Notes: generated from the letters alone by a model not told the origin. Counted from the stretch's first letter, positions 1 to 7,508 are shown. The stretch is DNA of 9,840 nt from an uncultured Clostridium sp. (GCA_934755305.1 CAKVLD010000090.1:1-9840), one strand, 5' to 3'. Translations and numbers: made by a program.

Positions 1-52
1 TATAATTAAGATGTAACTAGTAATTCAAGATGTACTATCAATAAACAAAAGC

Positions 53-70
53 GTGGCGAAGCCACTTTTT
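53..70 (+). terminator. Intrinsic terminator of the gene upstream of recG
   Basis: GTGGC (53-57), a GAA loop and GCCAC (61-65) form a perfect 5-bp GC-rich stem followed directly by a run of Ts (66-70, continuing with TA-rich bases). A-rich bases precede the stem. This is a classic Rho-independent terminator shape for a + strand gene ending just outside or at the window edge. No coding end can be identified securely in bases 1-52. The stem is short, so readthrough into recG is plausible; no convincing promoter lies between it and the recG start. Confidence 0.7.
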
Positions 71-92
71 TATATTAAAAAGGAGTGAAAAT

Positions 93-2126
93 ATGGATAT
101 ATATAGTTCTGTAGCTACCTTGAAAGGAGTAGGACCTAAATCTTTAGAAAAGTTAAATAAAGTTTCTATATTTAATATTTTAGATTTATTATTATATTTT
201 CCTAGAGATTATGAGTTTTTGACTGGAAATACAGAATTTAATGAAATAGATTCTGAAACAAAGCAAATACTAACTTGTGTTGTTACAAAAATTAATAGGG
301 ATGCAAGAACTAGAACAGGTAAAATTATAACTACTATTGAATTTTCATATAAAGGTCATAAAGTGGAAGGGAAATGGTTTAATCAACCTTATATAAAAAA
401 TACCTTTAGAATAAATAATTCTTATAATCTTATGGGAAAGTTTAAGAGAATAGGGAATATGCTTGAAGTAATGAATCCTATGATTGGTGGTAATATTACA
501 TTAAAAAGTGAAATAAAGCCTATATATCCATTAAAAGGTGACTTGACAGATAAAATGTTAACAAAGCTTATAATAGATGTTTTAGATAATATTAAAATAA
601 GTGAAAATTTACCTAAAGATTTAGTGGAAAAGTATAAATTGATTTCTTTAGATGCTGCTATTCGTGAAATTCATTTTCCAAAAGATAAAGATATGCTTCA
701 GAAAGCTATAATTAGATTAAAGTTTCAAGAATTATTTACGTATTCAATGAAGCTGTTATTACTTAAAAATAAAATAAAAGGAAGTAGTAATGGAATGAGT
801 TTTCCTTGGAATGAAAAGTTAGGAGAACTTAAGAAAGCTTTACCTTATGAACTTACAGGAGCTCAAACTAGAGTTGTACGTGAAATATTAAGAGATGCTA
901 AAAGTACTTCTCCAATGAATAGATTGGTACAGGGAGATGTTGGAAGCGGTAAAACAGTAGTTGCATTAATAGCTATATATAATGTTTATACAAATGGGTA
1001 TAAATCTGCTTTTATGGTGCCTACTGAAATATTAGCAAATCAGCATTATGAAGAAGCTAAAAAGTTATTATCACCTTTTGGTGTGGAGATAGAATTGTTA
1101 ACTGGAAGTACTTCTGCTAAGGAAAAGAGGAGAATTAAAGAAAGAATAAAAGAAGATGGACCTTTAATAGTGATAGGGACTCATGCTTTAATTCAAGAGG
1201 ATGTAGAGTTTAATAATTTAGGTTTGGTAGTTACTGATGAGCAACATAGATTTGGTGTTGAACAAAGAAGCAAACTTATTAATAAAGGAAAAAGGGCTGA
1301 TTGCTTAGTAATGACTGCAACTCCTATTCCTAGAACTTTAGCTTTATACCTTTATTCGGATTTAGATGTATCTGCTATTGATGAACTTCCACCTGGTAGA
1401 AAAAAGATTGATACAAGGTTCTTCCAAGAATCTGCTAGTGATTCAGCCTATAAATTAGTTAAGGAACAAATAGATGAGGGAAGGCAAGCTTATATAGTAT
1501 GTCCTTTAATAGAGGAAGATGACAAGGAACAGTTAAATTCAGTAGAAAGTGTATATAAAAAATTAAAAGAAGGATTATTTAAGGATATTCAAATAGAAAT
1601 TCTTCATGGCAAGATGAAACCCCAAGAAAAAGATGAGATAATAGGTAGGTTTAAGGCCAATGAAACTAAAGTTTTAATATCTACTACTGTAATAGAAGTT
1701 GGTGTAAATGTTCCTAATGCTTCAGTTATGATAGTAGAAAATGCAGAAAGATTTGGACTTGCACAATTACATCAATTAAGAGGTAGAGTAGGAAGAGGGC
1801 AATATAAATCTTATTGTATATTAATTGCAAAGGCTAAAACTAATACTACTAAAAAGAGAATGATGATAATGACGGAATCTAATGATGGGTTCTTTATATC
1901 AGAACAAGATTTAAAGCTTCGTGGATCTGGGGAAATGTTTGGAATGAGGCAAAGTGGTACAGAAGGTTTGCTTTTGGCAGATATATATGAAGATATGGAT
2001 ATATTAAGATGTGCAAGAGGAGAAGCTAAACTTATATTAAGTAATATGGATTCAGATAATAGAAGATTAATATATGAAGTTTCTTCGGGATTAGAAAAAA
2101 GTAGCAAATATATTTGCTTTAATTAA
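93..2126 (+). CDS. recG: ATP-dependent DNA helicase RecG
   Basis: RecG remodels stalled replication forks and branch-migrates Holliday junctions, acting on branched DNA in the nucleoid. The 677 residues match the usual family length (about 680-690). The N-terminus has a helix-hairpin-helix-like stretch (LKGVGPKSLEKL, 10-21) followed by the wedge/OB-fold region to about residue 230. The helicase core has Walker A GDVGSGKT (281-288), the DEQH Walker B box (382-385) followed by RFG, motif III TATPIPRT (408-415), and motif VI QLRGRVGRG (561-569). The C-terminal segment (about 599-622) holds the RecG-type translocation motif, including DLKLRGSGEMFG. The ATG at 93 is preceded by AGGAG (81-85) at good spacing and gives the expected N-terminus. 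It lies 89 bases before rsmD. All motifs look intact. Transcription probably starts further upstream. Confidence 0.97.
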   Translation: MDIYSSVATLKGVGPKSLEKLNKVSIFNILDLLLYFPRDYEFLTGNTEFNEIDSETKQILTCVVTKINRDARTRTGKIITTIEFSYKGHKVEGKWFNQPYIKNTFRINNSYNLMGKFKRIGNMLEVMNPMIGGNITLKSEIKPIYPLKGDLTDKMLTKLIIDVLDNIKISENLPKDLVEKYKLISLDAAIREIHFPKDKDMLQKAIIRLKFQELFTYSMKLLLLKNKIKGSSNGMSFPWNEKLGELKKALPYELTGAQTRVVREILRDAKSTSPMNRLVQGDVGSGKTVVALIAIYNVYTNGYKSAFMVPTEILANQHYEEAKKLLSPFGVEIELLTGSTSAKEKRRIKERIKEDGPLIVIGTHALIQEDVEFNNLGLVVTDEQHRFGVEQRSKLINKGKRADCLVMTATPIPRTLALYLYSDLDVSAIDELPPGRKKIDTRFFQESASDSAYKLVKEQIDEGRQAYIVCPLIEEDDKEQLNSVESVYKKLKEGLFKDIQIEILHGKMKPQEKDEIIGRFKANETKVLISTTVIEVGVNVPNASVMIVENAERFGLAQLHQLRGRVGRGQYKSYCILIAKAKTNTTKKRMMIMTESNDGFFISEQDLKLRGSGEMFGMRQSGTEGLLLADIYEDMDILRCARGEAKLILSNMDSDNRRLIYEVSSGLEKSSKYICFN

Positions 2127-2156
2127 TTTAAACTAATATTGTATATATTAGAGAAA

Positions 2157-2185
2157 TTGTATATACTTATTTAGTATGATAAAAT
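2157..2185 (+). promoter_or_regulatory. Predicted sigma-A promoter for rsmD-coaD
   Basis: TTGTAT (2157-2162) and TAAAAT (2180-2185) are separated by 17 bases in the recG-rsmD spacer, with an overlapping alternative -10 TATGAT (2175-2180) at poor spacing. The start of transcription would fall near 2192, leaving a leader of about 25 bases that contains the rsmD ribosome binding site. It would supply rsmD, coaD and the 181-residue gene independently of recG. In such AT-rich DNA chance matches are common. Confidence 0.5.
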
Positions 2186-2215
2186 GTTATAGATATAGCA
2201 TAAGGAGGCCAAGTC

Positions 2216-2764
2216 GTGAGAATTATAGCAGGAAAAGCAAGAGGTCATAAATTAGTTTCACCAGCAACTATGGAAACTAGACCTACTTTAGATAGAGTAA
2301 AGGAAGCTATGTTTAGTTCAATCCAAAATTACATACCAGGTGCAATGGTTCTAGATGTTTTTGCTGGTACAGGAAGTTTAGGTCTTGAAGCAGCTAGTAG
2401 AGGAGCTAAAGAAGTATATTTAGTAGATAAAAGTTCAGTTACTTTTCCTTTATTACAAGAAAATATTAATAATTTAAAGTTTCAAGATTTTTGTACAGGT
2501 TTAAATATGGATTCATATGATGCCTTGAAATTATTAAATAATAGAGATAAAAAGTTTGACATAATATTCATAGATCCACCTTACTGTAAAGAAATGATAC
2601 CAGAGGCTATGAAGATAATACATGAAAATAATATGTTGGTAGAAGATGGAATAGTGGTTACTAAAATTGATACAATAGAAGAAATTTTTGAGGGATATAA
2701 AAGTTTAACTCTATTAAAGAGCAAAAAGTATGGAAATACAACTGTATGTTATTATAGATATTAA
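2216..2764 (+). CDS. rsmD: 16S rRNA (guanine(966)-N(2))-methyltransferase RsmD
   Basis: RsmD transfers a methyl group from S-adenosylmethionine to N2 of G966 (E. coli numbering) in 16S rRNA during small-subunit assembly. The 182 residues fit the family. Visible signatures are the N-terminal MRIIAGKARGHKL and TRPT (21-24), the SAM-binding glycine-rich loop FAGTGSLG (49-56) in a Rossmann-like fold, and the catalytic DPPY (120-123), typical of N2-guanine and N6-adenine methyltransferases. The start is GTG at 2216, supported by AAGGAGG (2202-2208) with a 7-base gap and by the conserved first residues; no better ATG exists. It corresponds to B. subtilis ylbH. The stop is 11 bases before coaD, so the two are almost certainly co-transcribed, the common arrangement in Firmicutes. 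Confidence 0.95.
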   Translation: MRIIAGKARGHKLVSPATMETRPTLDRVKEAMFSSIQNYIPGAMVLDVFAGTGSLGLEAASRGAKEVYLVDKSSVTFPLLQENINNLKFQDFCTGLNMDSYDALKLLNNRDKKFDIIFIDPPYCKEMIPEAMKIIHENNMLVEDGIVVTKIDTIEEIFEGYKSLTLLKSKKYGNTTVCYYRY

Positions 2765-2775
2765 GGGGGATAAAT

Positions 2776-3258
2776 ATGAAAGTTGCAGTGTATCCAGGTA
2801 GTTTTGATCCTATAACGCTTGGACATTTAGATGTAATAACTAGAGGGGCTAAAGTATTTGATAAAGTTATAGTGGGGGTACTAGTTAACTCTGATAAGAA
2901 TGGGTTATTTGATTTAGACGAAAGAGTAGAGCTTATAAAAAGTGTGACTTCTGATTTGAAAAATGTTGAAGTAGTAAGTTTTAATGGTTTATTAATTGAT
3001 TTTATGAAACAATGTGAAGCAAATGTTATACTTAAAGGGTTAAGAGCTTTATCTGATTTTGAATATGAGTTCCAAATGGCTCTTATGAATAATAAGCTAG
3101 AGCCTGAAATAGAAACTTTATTTATGATGACATCAGCTCAATATTCATATTTGAGTTCATCAGCTGTTAAGCAAGTTGCAAAATTTGGTGGGAACTTAGA
3201 TGGATTGGTTCCAAGTGAAATTATTCCTATTGTAAGAGAAAAAATAAATATGAAATAA
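2776..3258 (+). CDS. coaD: Phosphopantetheine adenylyltransferase CoaD
   Basis: CoaD catalyses the penultimate step of coenzyme A synthesis: ATP + 4'-phosphopantetheine to dephospho-CoA + pyrophosphate, in the cytosol. The 160-residue length is standard. The nucleotidyltransferase signature GSFDPITLGHL (8-18) includes the TxGH box (TLGH, 14-17). KGLR (87-90) is the conserved substrate-binding segment and YLSSSAVK (125-132) is the family's second nucleotide-binding motif. The ATG at 2776 follows a GGGGG-type ribosome binding site (about 2763-2770) and gives the expected MKVAVYPGSFDP start. It sits 11 bases after rsmD and 16 before the next gene, forming one transcription unit. It corresponds to B. 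subtilis ylbI. CoA made through this pathway is a substrate of Pta, encoded further along the window. Confidence 0.97.
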   Translation: MKVAVYPGSFDPITLGHLDVITRGAKVFDKVIVGVLVNSDKNGLFDLDERVELIKSVTSDLKNVEVVSFNGLLIDFMKQCEANVILKGLRALSDFEYEFQMALMNNKLEPEIETLFMMTSAQYSYLSSSAVKQVAKFGGNLDGLVPSEIIPIVREKINMK

Positions 3259-3274
3259 AGGGGGAGGTGAGAAT

Positions 3275-3820
3275 ATGAGTAAATCTGGTAATGTAGATAT
3301 TGTGGAATTGTTAGAATATCTTCAGGATTTAGTGGAAAACTCTCCAAAGGTACCTATGAGTGGAAAATCTATGGTAGATAAAAAAGAAATATTAGAAATT
3401 ATTGATCAAATAATAAATTATTTGCCTGATCAATTTAAAAAAGCTCAATGGATTATGAATGAAAGAGAGAGAATTTTAGGTGAGGCTAAGAAAGAGTATG
3501 ATGTGGTGAAAAAAGAGACTATTGAAATGATGAGACAAAATGTTGAGAATCATGATATTGTCAAGGAAGCAAATTTGCGTGCTCAAGAAATTATAGCTGC
3601 TGCTAAAAGAGATGCTAAAGCAATAAGATTAGGCTCAAGAGATTATTCGGATGAAATCTTAACTGATCTTGAAAAGGAAATTACAACAAAAAAAGAAGAG
3701 CTAATAAAATCCTTACAAGAAGCTTTTGAAGAAGCTGCTAAAGAAATAGACAAAAGCTTATCAGGTACTAGCTCTGTAATAAAAGGCAATATAAAAGAGT
3801 TAAGGGATATGAAGAAATAG
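3275..3820 (+). CDS. Conserved clostridial coiled-coil protein of unknown function (often labelled ATPase or V-type ATPase subunit-like)
   Basis: I recognise the type of protein but not a proven function. The 181 residues are highly charged and largely helical. An N-terminal segment (about 6-60) contains VELLEYLQDLVE and EIIDQIINYLPDQFKKAQW. A long Ala/Glu/Lys-rich helix follows (about 62-160), with heptad-like patterns suited to a coiled coil and resembling the stalk subunits of rotary ATPases, which probably explains database names such as ATPase. There is no signal peptide, membrane span or true Walker A; SGKS (29-32) lacks the upstream glycine. A strong ribosome binding site, GGAGGTGA (3263-3270), precedes the ATG, so it is likely well translated. 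It begins 16 bases after coaD and probably shares its transcript. Its 3' end overlaps the convergent ylbJ by 21 bases. A scaffold role or a role at the membrane or division site is possible but unsupported. Confidence 0.8.
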   Translation: MSKSGNVDIVELLEYLQDLVENSPKVPMSGKSMVDKKEILEIIDQIINYLPDQFKKAQWIMNERERILGEAKKEYDVVKKETIEMMRQNVENHDIVKEANLRAQEIIAAAKRDAKAIRLGSRDYSDEILTDLEKEITTKKEELIKSLQEAFEEAAKEIDKSLSGTSSVIKGNIKELRDMKK

Positions 3821-4981
3821 TTTTTTTATAATACTTAATATTAGAGTTAATGTTAATATAATTATTATTGGTAAAAGAAATATAAAATAGTTTGTATTTC
3901 CGAAGGAATTATTGTTGTTATATATTGTGTCAATGCTTATTAAGGAAGAAGAAGCTAATATTAGAGTTATAAAAAAACTAAGTATTCCTTGAAAAAACTT
4001 AATTATAGTGTATCTTAACAAAGAAATTTTATCTTTGCTTACAAAAGAACTTACTTGTGCAATTATACATAACCCTGAAAAAGAACACAAAAAGCTTATG
4101 CAAGCTAATTTAAAGGGTATGCTAATATCAGATGTGGCAAATATATTGCAACCATTTGTTATTTCTATACAGCCTAGAAAAAGTGCATTTAGTGAGTTTT
4201 TTGGTAAGTTTAAGAAAATAGAAATATTATTTAAAACAATGTTAATAATAGCATTGTTTTTTATTATGCTTATAATTACTGAAAATATTACTATAAACCC
4301 TCCGATAGAAAGAGTTGTATTTATGGAATTATCTAAAGCATTTTTTAAATTATTTCCAAAGTTTTCTGTGTTTGATAAAAAAATTATCTTATCTTTTTTG
4401 TTTTTAGTTTTTGAATTTTTTCTCTTTAGAAAAAAGCCTATAATAATTGGTGCTAAATAATTTCCTATTAATAATATATATGAAAAAGCAATATTACCTA
4501 ACATGGCAGTTGAAACAGGACCTATTATAAAAAGTGGACCACAATTTGTAGCTATATTTAAAAGCTTAGTGTATTCATCTTTTTCTATATATCCTAGATT
4601 ATATAGATCAGAGCAGTATTTAGCTCCAAGAGGATAACCACATAGTATGCTAGCAGTTAGTGGAAAAGAGCAACATTCTGATAATCCTAGTGGTTTGCAT
4701 AATATTGGGCCTAAAATTTTAGAGTATAGATTAATGCCATCGTAGGAAATAAGTAAATTGCAAATCACGAGAAAAGGAAATAAGGTTGGTAAAATAGCGT
4801 TAAACCATAGTTTACAACCTTCTATAGCTGCTTTCATACAAGTGGATAAATTTGTAAAAAATATAATTATTAATATACTTATAAAAAAGCAGATAATATA
4901 ATTCTTTTTTAAATTTATTAGTTTAAAAAATATAAATAATAAAGATATTATTAAAAGCCATAAGATAATAATACTAAACAT
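3800..4981 (-). CDS. ylbJ: Sporulation integral membrane protein YlbJ
   Basis: This is a 393-residue polytopic membrane protein of the YlbJ family, related to nucleoside-transporter gate-domain proteins. In B. subtilis ylbJ is transcribed by sigma-E in the mother cell and is needed for proper spore formation; the transported substrate is unknown. Hydrophobic segments lie at about 2-19, 28-45, 57-80, 166-185, 222-241, 289-309, 322-345 and 365-387, with further half-buried stretches. Family-type motifs are SILCGYPLGAKY (111-122), TNCGPLFIIG (145-154), EITNGC (273-278) and FSGLCIIAQ (301-309). The ATG (complement of 4979-4981) follows AGGAGT (complement of 4988-4993) at 6 bases. It lies 52 bases downstream of tmcAL on the same strand, with no clear terminator between them. 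Its last codons overlap the end of the convergent gene. I could not identify a convincing sigma-E promoter in the spacer. Confidence 0.9.
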   Translation of the reverse strand: MFSIIILWLLIISLLFIFFKLINLKKNYIICFFISILIIIFFTNLSTCMKAAIEGCKLWFNAILPTLFPFLVICNLLISYDGINLYSKILGPILCKPLGLSECCSFPLTASILCGYPLGAKYCSDLYNLGYIEKDEYTKLLNIATNCGPLFIIGPVSTAMLGNIAFSYILLIGNYLAPIIIGFFLKRKNSKTKNKKDKIIFLSNTENFGNNLKNALDNSINTTLSIGGFIVIFSVIISIIKNNAIINIVLNNISIFLNLPKNSLNALFLGCIEITNGCNIFATSDISIPFKLACISFLCSFSGLCIIAQVSSFVSKDKISLLRYTIIKFFQGILSFFITLILASSSLISIDTIYNNNNSFGNTNYFIFLLPIIIILTLTLILSIIKKLFLHIP

Positions 4982-5033
4982 AAAATCACTCCTATCTGTA
5001 AAGTATATTTCTTATGACTTAATTTTATTATAG

Positions 5034-6239
5034 TTACTTAAAAAAAATAGGGCTTTTTAAATAATCCTCATATGGAGAAACTGAAGAATTTAAGATTGAA
5101 TAAGCTTTAGTTCCTAGTATATCTAATTTTAATTTATCATCATCTATATTTTTAGGTAATTTAGTTATTATTTTTATGTTTTCTTTTTTCTTTATCTCTT
5201 TTAAGATTTTACTTCCTGTAGAATTAAACGCTAAAGGCCTTATGTAAGTTGTAGTTTTATTAGCTATTTCTTTAGAATTATACCTATCAAGTCCTATAAA
5301 AAAGGAAGTAAGTATTCTGTTTATTCTTGTGTAAGTATATCTTTTGCTTTTTGTTTTCATAATAAGATCTTGAAGGCTTACAGAATTTGAAATTTCTTTT
5401 AATATTTTATTGTCTAATCCTTCTTTTACATCTCTCACTTTGTTAATATTTTCACCGTTTGTTAACAGTTTATACCTAATATAGGGATATATATCTTCTT
5501 CAAATGTGAAATTATAACCATTCTTTGTAAGGTCGGAAAGTAGAGAAAAAGTTTCCTTTGGTAAATAGTTTTTTAAACTTTCTAGCTTGCTATTATTTTT
5601 TAGGGCGTTTCTTATAGAAGTAGCAGAAGGTAAGCTAGAATTAATTGAAGAATCATTATAATTAGATCCTGCTCTTTGTAAAGTTAGAGGTTTTATACAA
5701 CTATTGGCTTTTTTTAAAGCTTTAATGTATTCAATACCTAAAATGTTATTTGAGTTTTTTAGAATTTCTTCACAAGGAACTAAAGGCAATGTATCTTTTA
5801 ATGCAAAGCTTCTTGCAGTATGGTATGGTAAGCCTTTATCTAATTCTACTTTTATATTATATTTAAAAGTTTGTGGTTCATATAATAAAGTTGAAGCTAT
5901 AGTTTCTAAATCTTTAATATCTCCATGTTCGCTACCGAAGTACAAATAATCAACTACACCTGTATCGTTTAATATATTGACAGCGCCTTCGGCAAAGGCT
6001 TCAGCTGAGGAGATTGCGTAAACTAAAGGTAATTCAATTACAAGATCAACTCCATTTAAAACTGCCATTTTTGCTCTGGTCCATTTATCAGTTAATGCAG
6101 GCATTCCTCTTTGAACAAAATTGCCACTCATTATACATATAACACCATCACAGTTAGTGTCTTTTTTTGCATTATTTAAATGATGTAGATGACCAAGATG
6201 AAAGGGATTATATTCAGTTATTATTCCTGTTATTTTCAT
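5034..6239 (-). CDS. tmcAL: tRNA(Met) cytidine acetate ligase TmcAL (YlbM family)
   Basis: TmcAL forms N4-acetylcytidine at wobble position 34 of elongator tRNA(Met). It activates free acetate with ATP to acetyl-AMP and transfers the acetyl group to the cytidine, unlike the acetyl-CoA-dependent TmcA of gammaproteobacteria. The 401 residues are near the usual length of about 400-415. The N-terminal nucleotidyltransferase domain starts GIITEYNPFHLGHLHHL (5-21) with its HxGH box (HLGH, 14-17). GNFVQRG (39-45), SNNILGIEYIKAL (163-175) and SATSIR (205-210) are typical family blocks, and TYTRINRIL (302-310) lies in the C-terminal tRNA-binding part. The ATG (complement of 6237-6239) has AAAGGAGC (complement of 6248-6255) 8 bases upstream. 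It is divergent from pta and upstream of ylbJ. In B. subtilis the orthologue is ylbM, a neighbour of ylbN and rpmF. Confidence 0.95.
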   Translation of the reverse strand: MKITGIITEYNPFHLGHLHHLNNAKKDTNCDGVICIMSGNFVQRGMPALTDKWTRAKMAVLNGVDLVIELPLVYAISSAEAFAEGAVNILNDTGVVDYLYFGSEHGDIKDLETIASTLLYEPQTFKYNIKVELDKGLPYHTARSFALKDTLPLVPCEEILKNSNNILGIEYIKALKKANSCIKPLTLQRAGSNYNDSSINSSLPSATSIRNALKNNSKLESLKNYLPKETFSLLSDLTKNGYNFTFEEDIYPYIRYKLLTNGENINKVRDVKEGLDNKILKEISNSVSLQDLIMKTKSKRYTYTRINRILTSFFIGLDRYNSKEIANKTTTYIRPLAFNSTGSKILKEIKKKENIKIITKLPKNIDDDKLKLDILGTKAYSILNSSVSPYEDYLKSPIFFK

Positions 6240-6277
6240 ATAATAATGCTCCTTTAAATTTTAAAAATAGTATAGTA

Positions 6278-6306
6278 ATTATATCATAAGAAAAAATAAA
6301 TGTAAT
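6278..6306 (-). promoter_or_regulatory. Predicted sigma-A promoter for tmcAL (extended -10)
   Basis: On the minus strand TGATATAAT (complement of 6278-6286) is an exact extended -10 element (TGnTATAAT). A partial -35, ATTACA (complement of 6301-6306, 4 of 6 matches), lies 17 bases upstream of the hexamer. The transcript would start near 6271 and carry a leader of about 32 bases with the tmcAL ribosome binding site. It probably serves tmcAL and, by readthrough, ylbJ. Confidence 0.6.
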
Positions 6307-6365
6307 AAAATAAAATTTTTAATAGAATCTTTTATGTGAGAGATAATAAAAATGGATTGTTAATA

Positions 6366-6379
6366 AAAAAACGTTGACT
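6366..6379 (+). promoter_or_regulatory. Weak cre-like (CcpA) site upstream of pta
   Basis: AAAAAACGTTGACT agrees with the catabolite-responsive element TGWAANCGNTNWCA at 8 of 11 defined positions, with a good right half (CGTTGAC) and a poor left end. In B. subtilis CcpA activates pta and ackA from upstream cre sites, so the position is suggestive. The site is centred about 97 bases before the predicted pta transcription start, which is farther than usual for activation. Chance similarity is likely enough that this is only a candidate. Confidence 0.2.
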
Positions 6380-6396
6380 GACAATTAAGACAATTG
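6380..6396. repeat. Short overlapping direct and inverted repeats in the tmcAL-pta spacer
   Basis: GACAATT occurs at 6380-6386 and 6389-6395 (9-base period). In the same stretch CAATT (6382-6386) and AATTG (6392-6396) form an inverted repeat with a 5-base centre. The repeats lie upstream of the predicted pta -35 and next to the cre-like sequence, so an operator is conceivable. No known regulator motif is matched. Confidence 0.3.
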
Positions 6397-6433
6397 CAAA
6401 TCTAAAGACTTTATGAAAATGAAAGTTTTTATA

Positions 6434-6463
6434 TTGAAATTATATAGCTTTAAGGAGTATAGT
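6434..6463 (+). promoter_or_regulatory. Predicted sigma-A promoter for pta
   Basis: TTGAAA (6434-6439) and TATAGT (6458-6463) are spaced by 18 bases, each with 5 of 6 consensus matches. Transcription would start near 6470, giving a leader of about 37 bases that includes the pta ribosome binding site AAAGGAG (6488-6494). It is the best-scoring + strand promoter in the 267-base divergent spacer. TTGACT at 6374 has no acceptable -10 partner. Confidence 0.55.
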
Positions 6464-6506
6464 ATAAATAACAGACATTAAGTCTTGAAAGGAGAAATAC
6501 AAAACT

Positions 6507-7508
6507 ATGGAACTTATGAATAAAATTTTTGAAACAGCAAAACAAGACAAAAAAAGAATTGTACTTCCAGAAGGGAATGAAGAGAGAACAATAATTGCTT
6601 CTTATCATATAGCAAAAGAAGGATTTGCTTTTCCAATATTAGTAGGAAATGAAGAAGAAATATTAAATAAAGCTAAAGAATTAGATATAGACTTAAGTGG
6701 TATAGAAATTATAGATCCAAATAAATCAGATAGATTAAATGTATATATAGAAAGTTTTTATGAATTAAGAAAAAATAAAGGGATGACTATGGAAAAAGCT
6801 GAAAAGATAGTTAGAGATCCTCTTTATTTTGGAACAATGATGGTTAAGTTAGATGATGCTGATGGTATGGTATCAGGAGCTGTTCATACAACAGGAGATT
6901 TATTAAGACCAGGATTACAAATTATAAAGACTGCCCCAGGAGTATCTTGCGTATCAAGTTTCTTTATAATGTTAGTACCAGGATCTAAATACGGAGAAAA
7001 CGGAATGTTATTATTCTCTGACTGTGCAGTAAATCCAAATCCTAATGAAGATCAGTTAGCAGCAATAGCTATAGCTACTGCTGAAACAGCTAAGAATCTT
7101 TGTAAGGTAGAACCTAAGGTTGCAATGCTTTCATTCTCAACAATGGGAAGTGCTGATGGTGAATTGGTACAAAAAGTTAGAAATGCAACTGAAAAGGCTA
7201 AAGAATTAAGACCTGATCTTGCAATAGATGGTGAATTACAATTAGATGCTGCTATAGTACAAAAAGTAGCAAGTCAAAAAGCACCAAATAGCAAGGTTGC
7301 AGGAAATGCTAATGTATTAGTATTCCCAGATTTACAAGCTGGTAACATAGGATACAAATTAGTTCAAAGATTTGCAAATGCTGAAGCAATTGGACCAATC
7401 TGCCAAGGTTTTGCAAAACCAATAAATGACTTATCAAGAGGATGTAGCTACGAAGATATAATAAAAGTTGTAGCAATTACTGCAGTTCAAGCTCAAGCTA
7501 TAAAATAG
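6507..7508 (+). CDS. pta: Phosphate acetyltransferase (phosphotransacetylase)
   Basis: Pta interconverts acetyl-CoA + phosphate and acetyl phosphate + CoA in the cytosol, the first step of the acetate pathway. It is a compact 333-residue, single-domain enzyme, the Firmicutes/archaeal type without the N-terminal regulatory domains of E. coli Pta. Family blocks are DGMVSGAVHTTGDLLRP (119-135), SFSTMGSADG (209-218), VFPDLQAGNIGYKLVQR (272-288) and PINDLSRG (305-312). From memory of the Methanosarcina thermophila enzyme, its functional residues Arg87, Arg133, Ser309, Arg310 and Asp316 align here, one position later, as R88, R134, S310, R311 and D317. The ATG at 6507 is 12 bases after AAAGGAG, slightly long; the next Met (codon 4) would be worse. 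A strong hairpin follows, and ackA has its own likely promoter, so the pair need not be a simple operon. Confidence 0.97.
   Translation: MELMNKIFETAKQDKKRIVLPEGNEERTIIASYHIAKEGFAFPILVGNEEEILNKAKELDIDLSGIEIIDPNKSDRLNVYIESFYELRKNKGMTMEKAEKIVRDPLYFGTMMVKLDDADGMVSGAVHTTGDLLRPGLQIIKTAPGVSCVSSFFIMLVPGSKYGENGMLLFSDCAVNPNPNEDQLAAIAIATAETAKNLCKVEPKVAMLSFSTMGSADGELVQKVRNATEKAKELRPDLAIDGELQLDAAIVQKVASQKAPNSKVAGNANVLVFPDLQAGNIGYKLVQRFANAEAIGPICQGFAKPINDLSRGCSYEDIIKVVAITAVQAQAIK

Noticed and set aside
1811..2107. 98-codon open frame on the minus strand within recG
   Set aside because: It is antisense to the conserved C-terminal helicase region and has no independent support.
3138..3347. 69-codon open frame on the minus strand across the coaD end
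   Set aside because: It is a shadow of coaD and the next gene; no start signal or recognisable product.
3359..3370. SGKS in the 181-residue protein as a Walker A motif
   Set aside because: The preceding residues (KVPM) lack the GxxxxGK[ST] spacing and no Walker B partner is present, so ATP binding is not supported.
4008..4460. 150-codon open frame on the + strand
   Set aside because: It lies entirely antisense to ylbJ, whose family motifs and ribosome binding site are clear. Its first codons lack a ribosome binding site and the product is unlike any known family.
4994..5033. Sigma-E promoter for ylbJ
   Set aside because: The minus strand has a TCATAA-like element and TTTACAGA, but spacing and -10 agreement with CATACAnT are poor.
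5704..5949. 81-codon open frame on the + strand
   Set aside because: It is antisense to tmcAL, a clear gene on the other strand.
6357..6374. Rex operator (TTGTTAA-type) upstream of pta
   Set aside because: TTGTTAA is present at 6357-6363 but the matching TTAACAA half at the required spacing is absent.
6374..6403. TTGACT as the main pta promoter
   Set aside because: The sequences 16-18 bases downstream (around GCAAATCT) do not resemble a -10 element; TTGAAA-18-TATAGT further down is better.
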